Below are positions 9,501 through 13,398 of a stretch of 13,398 nt of DNA, one piece after another (position 1 is the stretch's first letter; every line of letters begins with the position of its first letter). Origin of the DNA: Anaeroplasmataceae bacterium (GTDB lineage Bacteria > Bacillota_I > Bacilli_A > Acholeplasmatales > Anaeroplasmataceae). The DNA is taken from NCBI GenBank assembly GCA_029050385.1, contig JAIDMV010000185.1:1-13398 (forward strand), written 5' to 3'. The translations under genes were made by a program, and so were the position numbers. A model generated the notes under the pieces. It searched no databases. It was not told the origin of the DNA and worked only from the letters and a program-made list of their open reading frames with translations.

Positions 9501-11320
9501 GTTCCAAGACTTGTTGTCTTGTTTGTATCAAATAATTCAGCTGAAGCTCCTGTAGGTAAAACTACATTTAACCAGAAGCTGTCACGACCTAAAGCCATAT
9601 CACTTAAGGTGAATTTCTTAGATGATTTTTCACCAGATACTTCCTTTACATTTGAACTAGGACCAGAATAACCTTTAACACTAATAGGTGCTGTATCTGC
9701 CTCATGGAAAGTAAATGTATATGTTTTTGTTTTTGATGTGTCTTGAGCTTTTACAACAACTTTTACTGAACTACCATTAGATACAGCTGATAAAGGTATA
9801 ACAGCATTTGATGTAGCATTAGCACCTGCAACAGTCGCAGTCTTAGGAGACGTAAATGTTGGCTTTAAAGTGAAGCTAGTCAAATTCGTTGTTCCTTTTG
9901 GATAATAAACATCAAATTCTGTTTTAGTAGTAAGAGATGAAGTCTCATTCAATAAAGATGTACTAGTACCACTTACTGTAGCCTTAATTTCAACAGCCTC
10001 AAGATCGCAATTTGTATCTTTTGCTTTTGTAACTTTTACAGCGTACCATTTCTTTGCAACAGTATCAGAAGCAATAGCTCTAAATGCTACCCATACACTA
10101 TCACCTGCAGAAACGCCTGACATATCAATATCAAAGTGACCTGCGGCAATAGATACTGTTTTCGTAGAACCAGAAGGTGCAGATGCATCTCCTGATGCAG
10201 GTAATGAAGGACTTGATGTATACACATAACCTGTTCCTTCAATAGTACCACTATCCTTAACTTTAGCAAATACAGCTGCACTGTTTCCTGTAATTTCATC
10301 TGACGCAGCATACTGAGGACCAGCACCACTTAATATGGATTTACTATCAACAGTTAATTCTATTAAAGTGGTATCTGAAGAAATTGTAGCTCCTTGTAAC
10401 TCTAATGGAGTTTCTAGGAATCTTGCATTTGCAGCAGCATCACCATTATTATCATTTACACGTTCACTTGTAGCATGAACGATAAATAATGTTTTACCAG
10501 AGTTAGTATTTGAATCAGCATCTACTAACTTTACCGTAAATCCAGAGCCACTAGATGAAGTCGTAACACCTAGTGCACCTACAAGGACTTTTCCTGCAGC
10601 TGCAGCTTTTCCTGATGCTGCAGAATACTGCCAACCTATTGTAGGATTTGTTGAAGACATACCAGATGTTGTCTGAGTCGCTCCATTTGTAAGCTCTGAT
10701 TGATTTAAATATGGAGTTACACCAGCAGATGTATCAATTGCGCCATCGAAATCAATTGTAGCAGCAACTGCACGAATTTGACCACTATTAGAAAGTTCAG
10801 CATAGATTTCTACTACTATCTCTTGTCCAGGAGTAATAGCAGATAGTGGTGGGTTTTTTGCTTCAAAAGCAGCAACTTCTGCCTTAAGAGCATTATAAAT
10901 CTGCTCACTTGTATCACCACGAGAATGTTCTTCCCAACCATCTGAAGAGTCCTCATTATCATAAGACCCATCAGGATTTTGTTTAAAATTATAATATGTA
11001 TGAAATTTTGCACCAGCACCAGTCAAAAAATAGTTGTTTTTCGTAGTCTTTTGAGGTGGTGTAGCAGATGGCAATTTCTCATACGCCTCTAAAATTGCTT
11101 TAACCTCTTCAATAGTACTATTTGCATTTTCCGAACTCATAATTCTGGCATTTTTTACAGCCAAATAGCCTTCTTTTGAATATGCAACATAAGAGTATGT
11201 ACATGTCTCACCTGCAGCTTGTGCTTGGAAGGTGTTTTTTAATCCACCAATTGTAAAGACCAAGGCCAAGCTTAGCAGAAACATTATTAATATTTTTTTA
11301 ATTCCTTTTATTTTTTTCAT
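3554..11320 (-). CDS. Giant cadherin-like-repeat surface protein with C-terminal membrane anchor
   Basis: This encodes 2588 residues from the chosen start. The ATG at 11318-11320 has a GGAGG five bases upstream and opens a classic Sec signal peptide (MKKIKGIKK, hydrophobic core, cleavage near residues 35-36, A-Q-A-A). An in-frame ATG at 11366-11368 has no ribosome binding site and lies inside a hairpin stem. Residues 161-313 ('ITPGQEIVVEIYAEL' to 'PLELQGATI') resemble a cohesin fold. Residues 316-2436 hold about 19 divergent units of 90-120 residues, each ending in a Y-x-(I/V)-x-(I/V/T)-x-(R/K)-like strand. The clearest, 2134-2221, shows 'STLSSLKADG', 'PGFNPAVTEYTL' and 'AVTVTAEDGSSTTYKINVIR', the signature of cadherin-like beta-sandwich (Cadherin-like, PF12733-type) domains. 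A membrane-proximal beta-rich stretch, one helix (2547-2568) and a 20-residue charged tail follow. There is no LPXTG motif. It is probably a wall-spanning adhesin, receptor or scaffold. The following EAL gene is coupled. No catalytic motif is seen. Confidence 0.92.
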   Translation of the reverse strand: MKKIKGIKKILIMFLLSLALVFTIGGLKNTFQAQAAGETCTYSYVAYSKEGYLAVKNARIMSSENANSTIEEVKAILEAYEKLPSATPPQKTTKNNYFLTGAGAKFHTYYNFKQNPDGSYDNEDSSDGWEEHSRGDTSEQIYNALKAEVAAFEAKNPPLSAITPGQEIVVEIYAELSNSGQIRAVAATIDFDGAIDTSAGVTPYLNQSELTNGATQTTSGMSSTNPTIGWQYSAASGKAAAAGKVLVGALGVTTSSSGSGFTVKLVDADSNTNSGKTLFIVHATSERVNDNNGDAAANARFLETPLELQGATISSDTTLIELTVDSKSILSGAGPQYAASDEITGNSAAVFAKVKDSGTIEGTGYVYTSSPSLPASGDASAPSGSTKTVSIAAGHFDIDMSGVSAGDSVWVAFRAIASDTVAKKWYAVKVTKAKDTNCDLEAVEIKATVSGTSTSLLNETSSLTTKTEFDVYYPKGTTNLTSFTLKPTFTSPKTATVAGANATSNAVIPLSAVSNGSSVKVVVKAQDTSKTKTYTFTFHEADTAPISVKGYSGPSSNVKEVSGEKSSKKFTLSDMALGRDSFWLNVVLPTGASAELFDTNKTTSLGTITSGSNTSPISYPTAANDAASTKTVWIKVTNNGYEDWYEVEVNRPKADNDKTGITITAMGYVDANNANQTYSLPSALPASNTTNIVNTPKLTYNSKTASFKIDVPSGSKTKILNASGTDITGQTQTLTLDAGKTNLEKTFVFYVQTEYDRTQSQPLSNGTQYTIVIQEEPANGTKTLNTLEVKNSSGDTITKPTPTMSGGVTVYNYDIDTDLNGNSFTVDLAWSPATTKAYVGKTLNPSTEYNASTTYSVGDTVYVKLVAEDETTAEYRIVTTKAKSANNKITSIALTYENEDGTTQTDVFPASAFIQSTNEYDKNSVSSLVVPYAAKKIYYTVVLEDAKASLKVNNVANAQANQLSRNGTYNLTTTGTNTCTVVATAENGTAGTTYKIHIERQGAKTGDYIETITIGGVDCTVANSFNFKNGQAFNLNQRGASYSLYLPCTQSLNQVDFTINPGASATWTYVGNSGTSFSFPFTGSVSDKGIYTFTIKVVSEKNRIDNPTNPTGNTYTFKVFVGDQDHSLQSLELQDSLGNVVTNVADKNVTGVPVGVALDLTNYSSFSAQNTPFVVPYEVDSIAVDWTTLGSFHGHVDVKYAGNSSALTAGAAKRVTITVTSEMTKEVDTSRTDLVTVYDFYVKRKDCDHDQTLKTLVVSIDGTPVGVTLETNKYTYVIDSLTAGDTVDIQATVNDSSSTITGQTGQHTITGLLDYTGKDSTKRELTYHVYVSCKCGTKTAQDYVIKLQTDEYKPNTTPGAITAMVAETKESGGLNPSYSSGTTDYEINLSNKDGDDYAKFTITKANDLSTLRFSIDGVVQSPITTDKTQIFTVSNIALASTKEVKVWTVAEDGKTAGTVYTVTIKRAEAASTANEATMIYYNGNNQVPHFNKSDGGPYTVNIKNGKEVYFTVDLTGVKNASVKQNDNHDYASRYQFAADEFKKTFTIIVKAESGDEKNYNIIVVRDGEKSLAGLTATIDSDPTDKLDPQFSEAHKNKYTVSLTSTQKNVTLAFTPKDKNGLTTVSFIDPTGTPIALGAGTTSYTISNIQPTKNAAGVDNPLIYKVRVTVESGEHDDYIIEISKERGSDSVWIDSYSYKENSTDAAEKPLDGLSPSVTTYSYRVDRNTLYFNPTITLNDPNAKFVWPTNRTMVAGQRNAMTVKVIPASGVGSKPDGSDDETNAVYYTFNVYPCDITFDIDDIFALLSDQSGNLLDKDGTTYIDYRNNVLEITVPYGKSAQLDTYLDIKSSADNYTIFLNGNPMTSAKQSLKVGKNEFKIQIKSDYATAYDKANATPITGYKSDIVTVIINRDAQNDDATLKDLWITYTDADGNEQTIHCTTLPGNATFAVPYLGDGVKIVSIGATPNAQTSTVSGTGDKSLSGTGETGQTFNFTVTCTAESGKKIEYPVTIARGNIDFNKDNTIVEIIVEADGKTYLAQPDSNPETPFSADVLEYGVFKIPFSAKDYKITVVRPDGTYSTTWIDGSARPSNTLTTTITSAMRGGSKDVSVYCIAKDPEAGKGKEYMIHLEFESASTDSTLSSLKADGTTVPGFNPAVTEYTLPARPNTTEVIDIEYVTSDPKAKVSGDFGRQALKEGLNTFAVTVTAEDGSSTTYKINVIRDYPLPYLTNLGAIGEKLLDANYKTTTFDKEVYNYTTIVSYMTLYATIKAEVDNPDFVVSCSNSTVNSKTDLVRTFDVNLAEGKNEFTLTVTSKEGKTVEYNLIIKRRGLASTNTEVEFIDILQIPAFKEAYTDDERYYSYEVPNGIKTLDVKVTPAQGPTEDGDGATYKIINGRESGVLTDQNVNLRVGKNTLVILIIAEDGESTRAIVVEVTRAPMNFTVNTEAYSEYTCEKKENGEYAYKINLVDKRAADIKDYTQYIVFDEENYDSTNQYVEKPEVTVISDTSNRMCTEVIVRVYDGDEEIFVTFELESKALQGGNTIPEILQIIMPWILLAIAIIILIIILICVNRDKFGAINKKRKKDDEQEA
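4013..10375 (-). repeat. Array of about 19 divergent cadherin-like protein repeats
   Basis: Units end at about residues 432, 539, 651, 775, 881, 1000, 1122, 1244, 1350, 1467, 1565, 1685, 1792, 1911, 2013, 2131, 2221, 2328 and 2436 of the giant protein, each at a Y-x-I/V-x-I/V-x-R/K-like strand usually preceded by an 'AEDG' or 'AESG'-type turn. The copies differ greatly in sequence, and I saw no long DNA-level identity between them, so the array looks old rather than recently expanded. Boundaries were set by eye and are approximate, and several N-terminal units (316-775) are weak matches. Confidence 0.75.
5367..5404 (-). repeat. Short direct repeat, period 24 bases
   Basis: TCACCTGTTCCAGA occurs at 5367-5380 and 5391-5404 on the plus strand. 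It encodes two SGTG motifs eight residues apart (SGTGDKSL then SGTGETGQ) in one cadherin-like unit of the giant protein. It is a local duplication in a probable loop. Confidence 0.6.
10382..10840 (-). other. Possible cohesin-like module in the giant protein (residues 161-313)
   Basis: The segment starts with 'ITPGQEIVVEIYAELSN', then 'IRAVAATIDFDGAIDT', like the opening strands of cohesins ('PGdtV-vpV-l' followed by 'ga-fdl-yDp-vLe'). It contains a late strand 'KTLFIVHATSE' and closes with 'PLELQGATI'. It is the only part of the exported region that does not look cadherin-like or like the short helical N-terminus. The match is by pattern memory only; another beta-sandwich adhesin fold is possible. 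Confidence 0.45.
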
Positions 11321-11325
11321 AATTT

Positions 11326-11330
11326 CCTCC
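11326..11330 (-). promoter_or_regulatory. Ribosome binding site that decides the start of the giant gene
   Basis: GGAGG sits five bases before the ATG at 11318-11320. The two in-frame upstream ATGs (11366-11368 and 11351-11353) have no comparable site, and using them would put 11-16 extra residues before the signal peptide. Confidence 0.85.
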
Positions 11331-11351
11331 ACCAATTTTAAAAGATATCTC

Positions 11352-11373
11352 ATTAAATGTCGAAACATTTAAT
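11352..11373 (-). other. Hairpin with TTCG loop upstream of the giant gene
   Basis: On the minus strand ATTAAATGT and ACATTTAAT pair perfectly (9 bp) around TTCG. The hairpin lies in the leader or intergenic RNA, 21 bases before the GGAGG site. The closing pair is T-A and the U-rich tail starts only some ten bases later, so it is a poor terminator. An mRNA-protection or processing element is more likely. Function is inferred. Confidence 0.45.
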
Positions 11374-11381
11374 AAATAACA

Positions 11382-11426
11382 AGGTAGAATATCTTTAGTT
11401 TTTTTTCACAGATAGATATTCTACCT
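11382..11426 (-). terminator. Long-stem hairpin between the dockerin gene and the giant gene
   Basis: AGGTAGAATATCT and AGATATTCTACCT form a perfect 13-bp stem around a 19-base loop containing a run of eight As. On the minus strand the T-rich TGTTATTTATT follows, so the element could act as a partial intrinsic terminator setting the ratio of the two neighbouring gene products. It begins 19 bases beyond the TAA of the dockerin gene. The long loop makes it weaker than a standard terminator, and an RNA-processing role is the alternative. Confidence 0.5.
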
Positions 11427-11445
11427 ATGTATAATTTATTATCTT

Positions 11446-13398
11446 TTAACTTGCTTGGTATTTACCTCCAAACATATTAAAGTCATATTCTTCAGGATCG
11501 CCATCACCTTTTAAGGCATCCTCCATATATACCAAATATTCAACAATCATATCAGAAGCAGTTGCAGTAATAAATCCAACTGCTCTAGGCATAACACCTG
11601 CATAATAGTAATATGGTTTACTGAAGTCATCAATAGTACCATTTTCTAGCATTAGGAATTCGTCAATCAAATCTGCATCTGATGCAGTTAATAGACCATC
11701 TCCATCCAAATCACCATAAATAATACCAGTAACTTGATCTAACGTTGCTCCTGTTTCCTCATCTACTAAGAAAACAGTGTATCCTGTACCAAAGAATTGC
11801 CAATAAGATTCTGAAGTAATAGTCTTATATTTCATGTCCTCATCATTTGGATCTATATAATCTGCTTCCTCTCCATCTCTAGCAGGTCGTCTGACGACGA
11901 ACCACTCTGGATGTTCATCATAATTTTTAAATTGAACTAAAACATCTTCAATTTTAGTGCTATGATGCATGCATCCTAAATATAAGCCCATTTCATCAGT
12001 TGATTTATGTTCAACCTTTTCTTCAGTTATATCTTCACCTCTAACAGTCATCTTATTATTCTCAAATGTTACTATGGTCCATTCCACAGAAGATTTGTCA
12101 ATCAACTCAAGAATCTTTAATTCCTTAGTAATAGTAAAATATTGTGTATCGTTGAAGGAATAGTTTCCTTGACCTTCAATGATAATTTCTGCTTCTGTAG
12201 TTGGCTCAGTATTTTTGTCATAAGATAACTTATATTGATCAGATGCAAGCTGAGTTTTAACTTTAGTTATACGATCAACTAAATAAACCTCTACTGGTGG
12301 TTCAATTGGCTTACCACCATCATACTGCCATACTTTGACATAGTTATATTCTAAGTCATAATCTGAATTAGGCAATACTAAAGCTTCAATTTCATAAGTT
12401 TCTTCAATATCATCAGTTCCATGATTCTTCCAAGAATATTGAGTCTTATCCTTTAATTCCATTGTAACCTTATGAGTACCAGCATCTCTGTTCACATCAA
12501 TATGCATCTTATATGGAACATCTGCTTCTTTCCACTCTCCATAGACAGAATCCCATGCATAAATGATACCATCATTATCAACTAGGAAGACATGTGATAA
12601 ATCTCCTAATGCATCCAAGATTGTATTATCCTTATCATAATCATCCTTAGATACATAGTAATTAGTAGTTGGAGAAGTATCCTCAAGAATAATTGGGTCC
12701 TGATATGTAAACTCTTGACCTGGAGCTATAACTATATCTTCAACCACTTTACCAACAATTCTCATATTTGCATTTGGATTAGAAATAGTATAGTTCTTAT
12801 TAGGAGTTTTAGCTAATACTGGTAATGAATCACCAACATAATCATATCCTGGTACTACTTCACACGTGAAAATTTGTGTTGCTTCGCTGCCTATACCATT
12901 AAATTCAGCATGGGCATATTTCATTGTACCATCAAAGTTATGTTCAAGGTCACTCCAAGTTACCTCCACTGGATGTGGACTAACTGTGAAGTATTGATGA
13001 ACTTGTTCTGCTGGATATCCATCTGGATCATCAGGATCTGCAGGAATATCCATAACAAATACATACTTACCTGTATCCGTTGGAGCATCAATTGCCTTAC
13101 TTGGATCTAAATTAGGATAATTTTCTTGATAATAATCCCAATCATAATATTTAACAGTTGTAGGACGATTTCCCGCATTATGACCTGTAAATATTGGGTC
13201 TGGATACTCAGTTGTATCGTATTCTTTATCCTTCTTGAAGGTAATGTCATCTCTTAAATCCGCATCATTTGGTTTAGGTTTCTTATCCTTATCTGAAGTA
13301 ATCTCAAAAATATTACCTGGATTCTTTAGGATATAGTTACCCTTTTCATTATCTTTAATTGTAGCATTTACTGTATAAACACCCTCACTTACATATCC
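11446..13398 (-). CDS. Secreted MBG/Ig-like repeat protein with C-terminal dockerin (N-terminal part missing)
   Basis: The frame is open from the right edge to the TAA at 11446-11448, giving 650 visible residues; the true start and any signal peptide lie outside. An ATG at 13051-13053 is internal, because coding-like sequence continues above it ('GVYTVNATIKDNEKGNYIL' lies near the edge). Visible units show the MBG/YDG pattern: 'TGKYVF ... YFTV' followed by 'VTWSDLEHNFDG'. At about 355-427 is an Ig-like repeat reading 'VWQYDGGKPIEPPVEV ... QYKLSYDKN ... IIIEGQGNYSFND ... FTI', common in Firmicutes surface proteins. Residues 470-560 match the small beta module that often precedes dockerins ('STKIEDVLVQF ... 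TGYTVFLVD'). Residues 562-574 (GDLDGDGLLTASD) are a complete dockerin calcium loop. A second copy (about 600-616) has lost its acidic ligands. There is no LPXTG or membrane helix at the C-terminus, which ends GGKYQAS, so retention on the cell probably depends on the dockerin. The gene lies 125 bases upstream of the giant gene. Confidence 0.85.
   Translation of the reverse strand, partial: GYVSEGVYTVNATIKDNEKGNYILKNPGNIFEITSDKDKKPKPNDADLRDDITFKKDKEYDTTEYPDPIFTGHNAGNRPTTVKYYDWDYYQENYPNLDPSKAIDAPTDTGKYVFVMDIPADPDDPDGYPAEQVHQYFTVSPHPVEVTWSDLEHNFDGTMKYAHAEFNGIGSEATQIFTCEVVPGYDYVGDSLPVLAKTPNKNYTISNPNANMRIVGKVVEDIVIAPGQEFTYQDPIILEDTSPTTNYYVSKDDYDKDNTILDALGDLSHVFLVDNDGIIYAWDSVYGEWKEADVPYKMHIDVNRDAGTHKVTMELKDKTQYSWKNHGTDDIEETYEIEALVLPNSDYDLEYNYVKVWQYDGGKPIEPPVEVYLVDRITKVKTQLASDQYKLSYDKNTEPTTEAEIIIEGQGNYSFNDTQYFTITKELKILELIDKSSVEWTIVTFENNKMTVRGEDITEEKVEHKSTDEMGLYLGCMHHSTKIEDVLVQFKNYDEHPEWFVVRRPARDGEEADYIDPNDEDMKYKTITSESYWQFFGTGYTVFLVDEETGATLDQVTGIIYGDLDGDGLLTASDADLIDEFLMLENGTIDDFSKPYYYYAGVMPRAVGFITATASDMIVEYLVYMEDALKGDGDPEEYDFNMFGGKYQAS
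11520..11715 (-). other. Dockerin-like module with one intact and one decayed calcium loop
   Basis: The first loop has Asp at positions 1, 3, 5 and 12 of the EF-hand-like pattern, with Gly at position 6 (D-L-D-G-D-G-L-L-T-A-S-D), followed by a helix ADLIDEFLML. The second repeat reads A-G-V-M-P-R-A-V-G-F-I-T-A-T-A-S-D and then a helix MIVEYLVYM. It keeps the final Asp and the helix but has no acidic residue at positions 1, 3 or 5. The two-repeat layout with about 40 residues between loops fits the dockerin family. Confidence 0.8.

Noticed and set aside
10087..11019. Minus-strand 67- and 80-codon frames within the giant gene
   Set aside because: They are out-of-frame readings of the signal-peptide-proximal and cohesin-like region, biased to Leu and Ile, with no start signals.
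3554..11320. True eukaryotic-type cadherin domains
   Set aside because: The calcium motifs of classical cadherins (such as LDRE and DXNDN) are not seen. The units match the bacterial cadherin-like beta-sandwich pattern instead.
11335..11363. Promoter-like pair TCGACA, 17-base spacer, TAAAAT on the minus strand before the giant gene
   Set aside because: Spacing and match look good, but transcription would begin inside or right beside the GGAGG site, leaving almost no leader for ribosome binding. It is more likely chance in AT-rich DNA.
11321..11368. Longer start for the giant protein at 11366-11368
   Set aside because: No ribosome binding site precedes it, it lies in a hairpin stem, and it would add 16 residues ahead of a normal signal peptide that has its own GGAGG.
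3554..13398. A cellulosome gene cluster
   Set aside because: The dockerin is real and a cohesin is possible, but no catalytic or carbohydrate-binding module is visible, so the label would overstate the evidence.
1..13398. CRISPR arrays, tRNA or rRNA genes, insertion sequences
   Set aside because: I saw no regularly spaced identical repeats, no cloverleaf-like or rRNA sequence, and no transposase or terminal inverted repeats. The palindromes found are isolated hairpins.

Overview
The window is AT-rich DNA (about one third G+C by eye) with every convincing gene on the minus strand, so transcription runs from position 13398 towards position 1. Standard-code reading frames, strong purine-rich ribosome binding sites, a Lys-rich Sec signal peptide, a lipobox lipoprotein, a dockerin and Firmicutes-style Ig-like repeats point to a low-GC Bacillota bacterium, possibly a gut-associated member of Erysipelotrichia or nearby Bacilli/Clostridia lineages. 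This placement is inference; there is no rRNA or other marker gene here. Complete genes using UGG for Trp and reading through without in-frame UGA argue against a mycoplasma-type code.

Layout in order of transcription. (1) 13398-11446: the 3' part of a secreted repeat protein, cut by the right edge, with MBG-like and Ig-like repeats and a C-terminal dockerin-like module. (2) 11445-11321: a 125-base intergenic stretch with two hairpins. (3) 11320-3554: a giant surface protein of 2588 residues with a signal peptide, a possible cohesin-like module, about 19 divergent cadherin-like beta-sandwich repeats, one C-terminal membrane helix and a short charged cytoplasmic tail. (4) 3539-543: a membrane-anchored 998-residue cytoplasmic protein with a degenerate GGDEF domain, an EAL domain that keeps its metal- and substrate-binding residues, a long charged coiled coil and an uncharacterised C-terminal domain. 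Its ribosome binding site abuts the stop codon of the giant gene, so the two look translationally coupled. (5) 542-436: two more hairpins. (6) 435-1: the start of a lipoprotein with Ig-like repeats, cut by the left edge.

Working hypothesis (inference): the locus encodes an envelope-spanning assembly. The dockerin protein could dock on the N-terminal cohesin-like module of the giant. The giant would reach through the wall to a single membrane helix, and the co-translated EAL/coiled-coil protein would sit beneath it as a cytoplasmic scaffold or c-di-GMP-responsive element. The pairing of a cadherin-like type I membrane giant with a coupled EAL/coiled-coil protein is the most interesting part of the window. 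No RNA genes, mobile elements, CRISPR arrays or plus-strand genes were found.
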